The position numbers were made by a program, and so were the translations under genes. Below are positions 22,420-33,700 of a DNA stretch of 64,000 nucleotides, piece by piece. The stretch is from Pogostemon cablin (lineage: Eukaryota; Streptophyta; Magnoliopsida; Lamiales; Lamiaceae). The notes under the pieces are model-generated. The model searched no databases and was not told where the DNA came from. It worked only from the letters and a program-made list of their open reading frames with translations. The stretch is from positions 10,726,001 to 10,790,000 of the forward strand of contig CM042982.1 of NCBI GenBank assembly GCA_023678885.1, read 5' to 3'. Within the stretch, counting starts at the first letter, position 1. Each line of letters opens with the position of its first letter.

Positions 22420-24408
22420 GCTGATGAAAGCACAGCGGATTATTGGATTGGCATACAGGATGATCCTTTGGAGGGTTTATGTATGAAGCTGTACACCAAG
22501 GAATTTTCTAACCCCAAAAGAAACACCGTCTTAAATCATGTAGTATCATCTTGGAACCAGCAGACCGGGGGGAGGCCTACGATCCCACACGTGATCCTTA
22601 GCATCAGCAGTATTATGCCTGGGTGGATGATGAGGATCCATGGCATGGCAGACACACGGTGGATCCTTCAGAATGGCAGTCAAATTGGGATCCATGTGCA
22701 TACCGACAGATGTCTACACCTATCCCTAACCAAGGGGGACATGATTCAGGGACAGGGTGGTTCGATGAGCCCAGTTCTTATATTCCCACGCATGATATTC
22801 CTCCGTCCTCTGCGCATAGGTCATGGCATGATCGAGCTGGAGTGGATGCTCCCCCAGTGTTCAGTAGAAATAGGGAGGTTGACGTCGACGGAGGTGAACA
22901 AGCTTTCGGGGAGAGGGTGTTCCATAGGCTCGATGATCAGGAAGAGTACATTCACCAGATGGCAGCTCACATTATTGCTGCGAATTAAACCCAGGCTTAT
23001 TTTCAAGTTGCGGTTACGGAGGAGTTTATGCACCTCCGTCCTGAAGTCATGCGCAACAGGTCTGAGTATGAGCCATCTAGTTCGAGGACAGGGTTTAGAT
23101 CTCCACCTCTCCCTCTCCCTCCCCCTCCCACTCCCAGTGTGGTGGAACCTGGAAGTGCCATAGCTCCGACACTGGATGACGCTCATGATGGTTTGATGTG
23201 TCCTACTCGGGCCAGAAACCCAAGTACAGCGTTATAGTCACCATTCACAACGAGTGATCGGGAGCGCCAGTCGCAATTGTACGAGCAATTCAAAACCAGC
23301 TAACATCTGTAAGTGTTAATTAACTCTTTTAGCATTTTCATAGATTAATTTAAATACATGTGCTTGTTGTTTAACAATTCTTGAATTCAGGGTTGACGTT
23401 GGACTTGGGTACGGAGTAAGCAATGTTTTTTTCCAAGAGCTCGAGGACCCTAGTGCTTGGTTTGACGAATAGGTGATTGAAAGAGTGTTCATGTGTATAC
23501 TTAATATGTTAATTACTTCACATTATTCCATAATACAATTAACTTTTTTTCAACACCTGGATGCTTACCTTCGCTTATTATCCGAGCGACCGGTGGCCAT
23601 AGCTGTAAACGTCTATCAGGAGGTTGGCCGTTATTGCATTCAATACATGCAATTCTCTGTAAGTAACAAACATATTCATAATTTATGAAATAATTTTCCC
23701 TGTATTTTTGAATCCGATCTTATACACTCAATTTCCTCAAAGAGCCGAGTTAAATCCATATAGAATTCACACACAAGGTTGTACAAAGATGATAGATCGA
23801 CATTCGCCAACATCAGTTATGACCTGTTGATAGATCTTCGTGAGTACGCAGCAGGGAGACTTCTCGTGTGGTCGGGATTGAGGCGATGGACAGACTGTGA
23901 CGTGGTATTATAGCTTAACCCTTATTTTAGTCTAATATGTATATCTCCTAATTTATACAAGTATTTTACATCTAATATATTCATTGTTCTTAATTCCATT
24001 ACAGATTATATTCATAGTCCATACGAGTGCGCACTACTACCTTTGTGCTGTGCTTACAAAGGACATGACATTTCATTATTTTGACTCGTTCCGTCATAGA
24101 TGGGATGATGAGCCCAAAATGAGGGAGCATCAGCTAGTTGAGACTCTACCATTCAGATGGATCATTCCAGCTCTGATGCGCGAGATTCATATCCGTCATT
24201 TCCTCACCATATGATGTTGACTCCAGCTCGATTAGAATATTATTACAGACAAGAGGAATCCTCCAGCTGCGGCCCTGCAAGTCTCAGGACCATAGACGGG
24301 TTATTATCGGGGGACTTTAACTGGTGTGCTCCTGAGTACATGACAAGTTACCGGAGGCACATTGCTTTCCAAATATTTCGCACAGACACCATTATTTCTA
24401 CAGCATGA
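22420..24408 (+). pseudogene. ULP1-like cysteine protease (C48) gene of the MULE, degenerate
   Basis: The 5' part (22468-23237) is an unrecognised, Pro/Ser-rich region read in two frames. After several short exons, the catalytic part of a ULP/SENP-type protease is visible. His is at 24032-24034 in SAHYYLCAVL, Asp at 24083-24085 in HYFDSF, and Cys at 24268-24270 in SSSCGPASLRTIDGLL. The His/Asp block and the Cys block are in different frames (stop at 24212-24214), and stops at 22986 and 23235 interrupt the 5' part, so it is a pseudogene. In ULP families this fold cleaves SUMO-like modifiers. Its role in MULEs is unknown. Intron borders are approximate. Confidence 0.7.
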
Positions 24409-24634
24409 TGGACTTGTATCTCATGTGATAGAAATTGTTCTTTAATTCGATGACATACTGTGTATTTATTAAAAGAAATCATATTGATAACTGTTGATAT
24501 GTTATGCTTTTTATTATATGTATACGGATAACCAATTTAAGTCTGGAATTGTATTCCATTTCAAAGGGATGACATATTGTGTAAGAACTGAAACTGTCTT
24601 TAATTAAATCTGGCCAATTTTTAAAAATTAACAA

Positions 24635-27605
24635 TTATAGTCTACTGGGTGAATTGAGAAGGATAGCGTAGATGGGTATGTCCAGTTTCTCCACAAACGC
24701 CATATTTTTCTGTCTACGGACACGGGGATTAGGCGCATCCGTCGAAAGAGGAGCTGGAACGCTGTTCGATGATGAAGCTCCTGTACAATTTACTCGACTG
24801 TGACCTGGCTGTCGACAGCACGAGCAGACATGCTGTTTGTGACATCTCTTGGATGATTCCATACCTAACCATATTCAAGATTGCCGTGGTCAGCCGGCCT
24901 ACCTGTGTGGTAGCGAGGGGTTGACACGCTGTGATTGGACTCCGTCAGGTGTGTCCCACTGAGTATAGTGTGGAACAGACATCACTGGACTGGCCCACAT
25001 CCCACTACACTTGAGCGATGGCATACGGTAGACACGAAGCCACTAGCTGCCAACTTGCAATTACTGAAGAAAGTATAATATAAGATCAGTGATTGAGGCG
25101 ATCTATACAAGTAAGACGTATCAATATGAACTCGATTGCCTTCATTGCATGAATACATGGAACTAGTTCTTTTTTGAACTTCTCATATGTGCAGCTACGA
25201 GCGTTCAAATCCACAGTGAAAATCTGATCACCGTCCTTGATTGCATACTTATTTCCAATGAGTCTCGATATGGGTAGCTTTTGGGCAGCACGAGAAAGTT
25301 CCACTAAATCGTCATGGACACTCTTGCAGAGAATGGTACTCTCTTGCTCAGCTTGAGTTCGACGATCGTAAAACCACCTCTCAATTATTGTGCGGGCAAT
25401 CTCTAGAAGTGTGCATACAGGTAGCTTGCACGCCCAGAGGATGGCATTGTTATACGACTCAGCTGAAGTAGAGTTCATAAACTCGTACCATTTGGCAGGA
25501 TAATGGACCCTTGCCAATTTCTCATAACCCCACGACCCAACTAAGTCCATTAACTCCTGCGACCGGGCACCTTTTAAGGAGGTCATGTAGCTGCAAATAA
25601 CAAGTGGGAAGAGGGAACATGAGTAAAAAATCCATTGAAATGATGACATGTAAATGTAAAATTACAAAGAAGTGGATGAAAGATTAACCGATCAAAATCT
25701 CTCAATAGGTATGCATCCATCGCACTCTGGAATCTAAACAAAACATTCTTTCCATAACAAGCTAATCTGTTCTTTAAATGATAGCCGCATAGACTGTGAT
25801 GTGCATCAGGATAGAAAGTAGATATAGCATGTGCAATACTGCGATGCTCGTCTGAAACTATTAAAAGATCTCGTGGATATCTATATGCCTCTCGTAGCCT
25901 TGATAAAAATCACGTCCACGATGTGTTTTTCTCAATATCGCCAATTCCCAAGGCGAGTGGAAAAATTTGATGGTTTGGATCATTCAAAACTGTGACGAAC
26001 ACAATTCTTTTGTGCTTTTCCTTTATATGAGTCCCATCTATGACAATGACTAGACGACCAAACTCAAGAAATCCGTGTCTGGATGCTCCAAGTGCATAAA
26101 ATGCAAACCTAAAACGTTCATCTTCATTGATGGAGATGCTCGTGTGCGTATTGGGATTTGCCAACTCCAACTGATACATATACGCAAGGAGCATATGAAA
26201 TGACCTGTCGTGATCCCCATATGTGTATCCAACAGCCAGGTGTTTGGCCTTTAACGCTACATTGTAGCTAATGTCAAACCCGAAATCCTTCCTGATCTCT
26301 GCTCTTATCCCTTGGGGTCGGAGTCCAGTAATTTTATCAAACTGCCTAGCAGCAAAATATTACCCTATTAACTTGGATGACAACTGTGTAGGAGCGGACC
26401 TGTCTAGATCATTTAAACAATCGTGATGTTGAACCAATTTAATCACTCCCCACAGCCCATAGCTCATTCTTGTATGCATCGCAAATTGACAACCTGTTTT
26501 ACCCTTTAGCTTACATTCCACGTTGTACCTAGTCGAGCTAGATCTTTCAACATGGGTCTCTACTCCATTCCGCAAGTTATACATCCCTACGGCTATCTGC
26601 AACTTCTCTTTCGAATCAAATACACTTTTCTCTTGAAGGACGCCAAATGTATCAAAATCAGGGCCAGACATATGATCTTCTTTGTCAACGTCATCCGGAA
26701 TGCCTATGAACATGACAGGTACATCAGTTTCAGTTAGAAAATAAGTTTAGTTCTATTCTCAAAAAATAAAGTTTTGATATGATACCTGGAATCAACCAAG
26801 GACGTGTGGTCGGTCGTCGACTATGAAAATCTTTTGGTTGTATTTCAGAATGGGGCAAGTCACAACTAATTGGCTCTAGAAAGCTAGGGCCACCTCTTTA
26901 ACGTATGTAATCACAGGTTTCTTTATACAATTGAATTCTTCTCTCTTCAGCACCATCATCACTTTCGCTAGAAGACTGATTAGACTCATGCAGTATATCA
27001 TTTTTGTTGCTTTCATCTTCTTCTTCGACAGTCCTATTCCCAGGTTCAACATTTTCATTATCATCACCAACATCATCCTCATCCTCACCAACTTTGTCAT
27101 CAGCTTCAGCATCTAGAGATTCTTTAAACCAGACCACTGCTGCTCTGAAGCCGGACTGTACTCCTCATTCAAATCAAATTCAGGCCTAGCACTAGATTGT
27201 GTCCTCATACGTGGATCATTGCTCGGACCAGAACTTTCATCATAATCCCGTTCCTGAACCCAAACTAATCCCTGAACCTTTTACAGAAGGTTGAACGAAT
27301 GCATTGCTGACGGTAGGCCGGAGTGTCACGTACACCATTCCTATATCAAAACAGTTGAAAACTTCTGCCACACATGCATCATTCTTTATCTTATACTTAG
27401 ACAAACGACTACAGTACTCAACTAGAGAATGAACTTCATAACCCCAGTAACCCAAATCAGCTTGTATTATGTTATGAATTTCTATTAGCAAACTATTATA
27501 ATACAGATCGTCATTCCGAAAGAATAACCAGTTTACCTGTCCACCTTTGTGTAGTAACCCTTCCCAAAATCCACCCCAACATATTCCAATATTTTTATAG
27601 CTCAT
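24635..27605 (-). pseudogene. MuDR-type MULE transposase, degenerate
   Basis: Order on the minus strand: an N-terminal domain (27605-27240), an acidic linker (27137-26898), a MuDR DNA-binding region (26713-26360; FDSKEKLQIAVGMYNLRNG), and the DDE core with first Asp in VIVIDGTHIKEKHK and second Asp in LLIVSDEHRSIAHAI followed by HHSLCGYHLKNRLA. A SWIM-type region follows (25250-25100), then a CCHC zinc knuckle (24862-24760; CSCCRQPGHSRVNC). A short intron (about 25690-25590) and another near 26780-26700 fit GT-AG. Lesions: stops at 26360-26362 (in SSKLIG-YFAARQ) and 25910-25912 (Trp to TGA in TSWT-FLSRL), plus frame changes in the acidic linker. The few lesions imply fairly recent inactivation. 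Confidence 0.8.
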
Positions 27606-27635
27606 CTACACATTTTTCAAGAAAACTAAATGAGG

Positions 27636-28025
27636 TTGTTCTATTCGGCCTACATTTCTTCTATTCGGCTCATGAGGTTGTTCTATTTGGCCTACAAAAC
27701 TTGTTCTATTCGACCTACTTTTTTTAAAAAATATGACAAAATTTCATATGGATAAATTTTTTCTTCTATTCGGCCCATAAAGTTATTCTATTCGGACTAT
27801 AAAACTTGTTCTATTCGGTCTACTTGTTTTTTTTTAAAATATGATAAAATTTCATGTGGATAAATTTTTTCTTCTACTCGGCTTACGTTTCTTCTATTCG
27901 GCCCATAAGGTTGTTCTATTCAGCCTACAAAACTTGTTCTATTCGGCCTACCCTTTTTCTGAAAAATAAGGATAAAATTTCATGTGGATAAATTTTTTTC
28001 TACACTTATTCTATTCGGCCTACAT
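27636..28025. repeat. 12-copy TTCTATTCGGCCTAC array in higher-order units
   Basis: Twelve copies of a 15-base motif (TTCTATTCGGCCYAC and variants) are spread over 390 bases. They group into about 115-bp units that also share ACAAAATTTCATATGGATAA. The array starts about 30 bases upstream of the MULE transposase start at 27605, the position of a promoter or subterminal region. Confidence 0.9.
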
Positions 28026-28036
28026 TCTTTCCTATT

Positions 28037-28229
28037 AAAAAATGTTTAATAAATAAATACACCACATAGATTTTTTATGGATTCATTTAGTTCTTTTGAG
28101 TCTTGCTCGAGCCGGATGATAAAAAATTATCATGTCCGGTTCCTTCGGGGGATGGATCTATAAGAATTCATCTATCCCAATAACAAAAAAAAAACCCGAT
28201 TTGAAAAAATGTTTAATAAATAAATACAC
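28037..28229. repeat. 26-bp direct duplication flanking the plastid insert
   Basis: The same 26 bases, beginning AAAAAATGTTTAATAAATAA, occur at 28037-28062 and 28204-28229, exactly on both sides of the 141-bp plastid-like insert. This suggests fill-in repair of a staggered break. Confidence 0.85.
28063..28203 (+). other. petD: Nuclear plastid DNA insert (NUPT): petD group II intron end and exon 2 start
   Basis: 28109-28142 has the fold of group II intron domain V (GAGCCGGATGAT ... ATTATCATGTCCGGTTC). It is followed by the intron 3' end (CTTCGGGGGATGGATC ... CTATCCCAAT) and then ACA-AAA-...-CCC-GAT-TTG, encoding T-K-K-(K)-P-D-L, the start of petD exon 2 (cytochrome b6f subunit IV). I recognise this from plastid genomes by memory; no search was run. 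The A run is one codon longer than expected. The fragment has no coding function here. Confidence 0.75.
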
Positions 28230-28831
28230 TTATGAGGCATTTAAAAATTATCAAATTAATGCATTCATAGCTATAAAAAAAGTTTAAACATATATTGTAT
28301 ACTTGCTTCCCAAATTTTCACACCTCTAACAAACTGGAAAAAATATTTGCTCCCCAAATGCTCAAACCTCAAAAAAACTAGAGAAATGAAATGAATATAT
28401 GTGTATGATGGAGCACATTGGCTGGACCAGCATTATATATTACCTCATTGTTTGTAAGAATATGATAGAGCACATGCCTACATAGTACTAGGTTGTACTT
28501 TGACACTTTTTAAAGAAAAAGAGAGGAATCAGATTCCTCAATTATACTTTTGGTACTTTTGGTCAAAAAGGGAGGAATCTGATTCCTCAAACATGTGATC
28601 AGTGGGTCCCTTTCAATGACATTTTAGTTAATTCCAATAAAAGTGACTAGAATAAATTGTTTTTAAGACCTGGCCACTCAAAATTACTTTTAAGTAAGAG
28701 TTGCTACTTTTTGGCATTATCACAAAGAATAAGTAAAGTAAGGTTGGTTGAGAGTAAGTCAGTGACACGCGAAAACTAATATGCTTGGGTGAGTGTGAGT
28801 CAATGAAACGTGATGACTAATTATCTACAAA
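28230..28831. other. AT-rich intergenic DNA with a paired palindrome
   Basis: No gene. GAGGAATC-A-GATTCCTC at 28523-28539 and GAGGAATC-T-GATTCCTC at 28572-28588 are two near-identical perfect 8+8 palindromes, 49 bases apart. The right end of the neighbouring MULE may fall in this stretch. Confidence 0.5.
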
Positions 28832-28990
28832 GGAAATGCCATGTCAGCGTTCGGGCAGCTGATGGCTGTCCGGTGGCTTGATTCGAAAAACAAACTTAAG
28901 GTCAAGTGCTTATTTGTAAATATTGAAAAGTTTGAACTAATTCATAATCGGCAAAAAGGTTGAGACTTTTCATGTAATTAACCTTTCAAT
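28832..28990. mobile_element. Isolated terminus of MULE family A
   Basis: The segment GTGCTTATTTGTAAATATTG ... AAAAGTTTGAACTAAT ... GTTGAGAC ... TAATTAACC is homologous to the right terminus of element A (about 1590-1689). No partner terminus was found nearby, so it is a remnant. Confidence 0.55.
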
Positions 28991-29536
28991 TTATTGTTTA
29001 AACTAGTCAGGTGACCAACTGCCAATACTCCAATGACGGATGGATTTTGAAGTGTGTTTTTAATTTAGGGTTAAATTGTCCTAATTGGGGTATGGTTAGT
29101 AATTGCATTATATATTACTAAAATATGTAGGGTGTAATTAGTAAATGGAGCTATATACATTGATTTCGGGGTATGAATAGCCGACCCCATTATAAATTTA
29201 AACGTTCCATTTTTATGTTTATATTTCTCTTTTTTATAAAGTGGATTCCAACACTTAAAAATTAACAATCTAAAAGTTTATAATATTACACAATTTGCCA
29301 TAAATTCAAACTAAGTAAAAAAAACATAACTAATACCTATTTACTGTATATTAAAAATATTATATTTTATATCCTCCACCCAATATAATATAATATTCTC
29401 CACGCAATATAATAATAAACATTAAAATATGGTATTGTTTTGTTAAATTTTTATTTATGAGCAAAGTGAGTTAATTTCTTTCAATGAATAGGTAATTAAT
29501 AGGTGTATAAACGAGTTAAACAACTTCAATAAAACA
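28991..29536. other. AT-rich intergenic DNA, nothing recognised
   Basis: No gene or repeat seen before the MITE half that starts at 29537. Confidence 0.4.
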
Positions 29537-29590
29537 TATTACCTCCGTCTATGTGGGGTATTTTGTTTTTTCACGCGAATTAAAAATATG
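29537..29590. mobile_element. Left half of a Stowaway-like MITE split by the FAR1-type MULE
   Basis: TA-TTACCTCCGTCTATG begins the MITE, which runs into TTTTTTCACGCGAATTAAAAA and stops at the target duplication AAAAATATG (29582-29590). The missing right half resumes at 41243. Confidence 0.75.
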
Positions 29591-29612
29591 GACAATCATT
29601 GCGTTGGGCCTG

Positions 29613-29726
29613 TCGTATTTTCTTAATTCATGGAACCGGGCCCATTTTACATTTGGGCCAAATCTCTAGATCCGGATCGGATCCGGATCGTATTTTCTTA
29701 ATTCATGGAACCGGGCCCATTTTACA
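29613..29726. repeat. 39-bp direct repeat at the left end of the FAR1-type MULE
   Basis: Positions 29613-29651 and 29688-29726 are identical (TCGTATTTTCTTAATTCATG...). They carry two copies of the ATTCATGGAACCGG terminal motif and are separated by a GATCCGGATC-rich spacer. Confidence 0.9.
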
Positions 29727-30723
29727 AACTGCGTTCTTTCATCTCCATACCCTTTCCAGCATCGGATTTCTTCGGCGATTTAGGGTTTAGTGTGGTTCCG
29801 TCTTGTTTCTTCAATCTTTCGGCATCGGATTTTTAAGGTTCTCGTGTTCTCTTCGCATGTAGTTTCGTGTTTGTTTTTTTATATAATTTTCTCTTATTCA
29901 ACTGTAAAGTGGTATGGGTATTTTGTTAATGATTTTTTCTTCTTATTTTTCTTATTTTTATTTCTATTTCTTAACTTTTTCTTCAGGTACGCATCCTCAA
30001 TTTCCATTGTTCCTACTACTCATCGGAATTGGATCGTAACCTGTTTGAAGGTAAATTTAGTGGAACGTGTTTCTGTAACGTAATCCAACATATCTATATG
30101 TTTTCATTAGTTTTGGGTAATTATTAGTTAATTTCAAACCTTCTTTGCTTTCTGTGAAGTGCGACAGTGAAATTTTATGTTTACCTTTAATTCTAATCTG
30201 TGATTTGTTTGCAACTCCGAATTATTTAAGTTTCAATCGGAGTGTTGTTGAATGATGTTGCTCAGAAATAATATGTTTGTGCTTTTTTTTAAATTTATAA
30301 TGTTATTGAAAGTGGAAATGGATTGTTTAAAAGTCAATATTCTTGATGTTAAATTAGAGTGAAATGGATGGTTTATATGATGCTGGTATCACACTGTCAA
30401 TGACTACATCATATCACTCTCTTATTTTCTTGTATTTTTGCACATTTTCCTAAGTGTTGTTCCTGCCTGATTCGATGCTTATTCAATACATTTGAATTTG
30501 ATGTGAAAACTTATTTGGATGTTATGACTACTGGAGTCAATGTCTTATGAGTAATTTACTGTTTTAGCTCATCTTTTGATTTGTGAGCACCTAATTTATA
30601 AAACAGTTTGATTTGATTTTTTTGAAATTTATTTTGGAAATCATACCTTATATTATATGCAACTAGTTTATTTGTGTATTAATTTCTTTGATTTTGATTG
30701 TAGGTTTTTGTGATAGTATTGTA
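29727..30723 (+). promoter_or_regulatory. Leader region of the ULP1-like gene with telo-box
   Basis: A pyrimidine-rich stretch with GATTTAGGGTTTAG near 29778-29790 looks like a plant 5' leader; AAACCCTAA telo-boxes are frequent in plant promoters and leaders. A leader intron ending in TTGATTGTAG near 30702 would join it to the start codon at 30724. No coding sequence lies between. Confidence 0.4.
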
Positions 30724-33700
30724 ATGGGTAGAAAACAATGTGTTCTTCCGGGAGAAGGTCCCAAGTCTCATATATTACATAGAAATAAAGTTCAAACCCG
30801 TTCAAAATCTGCTAACATTTTAGAAGAACAGATAATGGAAAAAAACAGTGTGAGTGATAAAAAAATTGATAAGGAGGAAAAACAGACTACAAATCAGGAA
30901 AGTGATATTGTTGTCATCTCTGATGAATCTGCACAGAAAGCTATGGATTCTGATGCTGAAATTTCAGTAAAAGTCTATGGAAGAAGAAATAAAAGAAGTA
31001 AAACTTCTGTCCCTGAAACTTCCATTCATGAAACTTCCAAGAATAAGACTAATGGGAGTGCAGTGAAAAGCAAGAAAATAATAACTGCTAATTTGAGAAA
31101 TATAAGGTATCATTTTTTTTTTGTTTTTAGATGTATTTATTATTCTTGTTCTCTTGTATTTATGTTTTTTTTTTAATTTTGAAATTGTAGTAAAATACCC
31201 AAGAACAAGCCTGATGGAAGTACCAAGAAAATCAAGAAAACAACTCCTAATCTGAGAAATAGGAGGTATTGATTTTGTATTTTTGTTTCGAAGGTTACTC
31301 TTTTCTATATATGAGGTTAATCTACATGATGAGTTAGGTTACTCTGTATATTTTGATTCATTTTATGATGTGTGATGTATAAGGTTACTTTGTATAAATA
31401 TTTAGTTTATTCTTTCTAGTTAATTAGTTTACTCTGTTTGCCTTCTTTTAGTTATATAAAGTTGATATTCTAAGTGTACTGATTTAAGAAATATGATAAT
31501 TTATTTCATCATCAAGATACTAGTCTTCAGTGCTAAAACTATCATAATTCATTGTTTGGATTTCCATATGTTCTTCTAATATTGTCATGTGTCTATGTTG
31601 ATACATATAATCTATTGAATCATGCAAGTGTAAGAGATGTGAATCATGATGTTGTGTACTTTATTTACTAATTTGGTTTAGTATAATCTACTATTTCAAT
31701 TACTCTTACTGTTGAATTGGGTTACTATGTACCAGGTTTTATTTGACTATTTGGAATCTTTATTTGTTTTTATTTGTCTATGTTTTGTGATGTTTGGTCA
31801 ACAACTTTTAGGTCTCACTTTTCTATTAATTTTTTCTAGGAAATAAATAGATGGATTTTTAATTATTTTGTATCAAATTTGTTTGATGTGAAATTCTTTC
31901 TTCTTAAATTATGTTGTATCATTTCTTGTAGTCTTGTTAATGATGATAGCGACTTTGTGTCTGATGAGAGTCCTCAAGGGTATGTAAATTTCAATACATT
32001 GTAAGAAAAAAAATGATTTATGTAATATTTTTTTTATGTTTAGTTATATTTATATTGTAGACAAGCTACTAAGAAGCCTGTTACTGAGAAACCTGTTACT
32101 AAGAAGGAGGGGAAGACTTGAGAAACTTGTTACTAAGAAGCCTGTTACAAAGAAACCTATTCCTAAGAAACCTAATAACAGGTATTACATCTGTATTCAT
32201 AGGTGACTTTTATATTTGTAACTATGAACATTATTAATCATTATTTTTTTTAATTGCAGTGATAAGAAAGAAAAAAAGAGAGTTGATTACAGACTAGAGG
32301 AAAAGTAATTTTCATTTATTTTTCTTTCTTTCTGATTTCTGTGTTTTGTGTCATATGATTTATTATGTTTATAATTTTTTTGTCCAGTGGTTTACTTAGC
32401 CATTGCAGGCCTAATGGTCTTAATAATGTTGTGCATACATTTAATGAAAAACAGAAGTCTGATGTCAGAGAACTTGGAATTGGTACCTTGTTGGAGTTAA
32501 AAGTTGATAAATGCGTTAGTGTAGATCTCATGGCATGGTTGATTGATAACTTCTACAGTGGGAGTAAGATGTTAATCGTGGATAATTATCAGAGTTTTTG
32601 TGTTACTCCAGACGATGTTTATGATATTTTTATGTTGCCAAGGAACGAGGGTATGGATGTGACAATGTTCACATGTCATGAAGGGTCAGAGTTTCTCAAT
32701 TTCATTAAAGATGAATATGATATAAAGGCCAAAATAAATTGTGGTTGTTTGAGTGATCTTCTTTTGAACAAGTTTAAGGATGGAGGTATGCATTTTAAAA
32801 GGATATTTGTGTTATATGCTATAAGTTCATTTCTTGCACCTGCTTTGAATGGGTCTGTGAAGAGTCGGGTTGCTAAATCATTGGAAAATGTAGATATGAT
32901 TCCCAAACTTGATTGGTGCAAGTTTGTTTTAGATGAGTTGTGCTCTTCTATTTTCAATTTTAAGCTAAGATCTAGTAGATGCATTGGGGATGTATTCTTC
33001 TATTGCAAATCATATATTTTCATCGTATGATTTGGAGGGGAATACCGGAACCCATATCCATGCCTTTTATACAACATTGGACTGATATTAAACTGACTTC
33101 AAGGAAGAAGGAAGAATTGGAAGCTGGCAGATTTGGTATGGGCAAATTGAATGACAGATATCCTTTGTCTGTTAATGGAGTTGCAAAATCTGTTGACCTT
33201 GGAACCAGTTCATATGTTGTTACGGATGATGAACAGACAAAGGTATTATATATTACATTTCTTTAAATAGTTTTACATAGATTACTCATATATATGAATA
33301 CGAGTATTCTTTTATATGTCTTGGGTTACTCTTTAATATTTAACCTTGGCTTTATGGGAATATAGAATTAATCTGTTGGTTTTGTTTTTTCAGGAAATAG
33401 GCAATTTTTTGCATAGCCTTATACGTGATGCTGATACTTTTCTTGAGAAATATCAATCAAAGCTTGTTAAGCATTCGAAACTTGGTCAAAAGATAAAGGA
33501 GAATCAAAGTTCTACTCCTGAGGAATCTGATTCCCAGAAGTTCTTTGGTGATGAGAAAGTGTTGAAGTATATTGATGATATTGTAAAGCACTTCAAAGCA
33601 ACAAAAAAACTAGCTGCAAAAATGCCTAGTTATAAGTTTACCCCGTCTCCACCCATGCCTTCTGATCCAGAGGAAGACTATTTTGAGGCTGCAAAACAAT

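Larger units (their letters stand above)
22395..28036. mobile_element. MuDR-type MULE carrying a ULP1-like gene (Kaonashi-like), decayed
   Basis: A MULE transposase on the minus strand (27605-24635) and a ULP1-like protease on the plus strand (22420-24408) converge, leaving about 230 bases between them. This is the arrangement known from KI-MULEs of Arabidopsis and ULP-carrying MULEs of other eudicots. A 12-copy repeat array (27636-28025) lies just upstream of the transposase. No terminal inverted repeats or target duplications could be found; some members of this group lack TIRs. The left boundary is the broken MITE at 22394. The right boundary is uncertain. Confidence 0.75.

Noticed and set aside
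22468..23163. 231-aa open frame as a real gene
   Set aside because: Overlapping frames share better-looking coding sequence in pieces, and it leads into the broken ULP1-like gene; it is the 5' part of that pseudogene in the wrong frame for much of its length.
27636..28025. CRISPR-like array (short repeats with spacers)
   Set aside because: The spacers are themselves repeated in higher-order units, repeats vary, and the genome is a plant nuclear one.
29537..29590. Short CTCCGTC stretch as an independent solo MITE remnant
   Set aside because: The complementary right half with matching duplication at 41234-41391 explains it as one split MITE.
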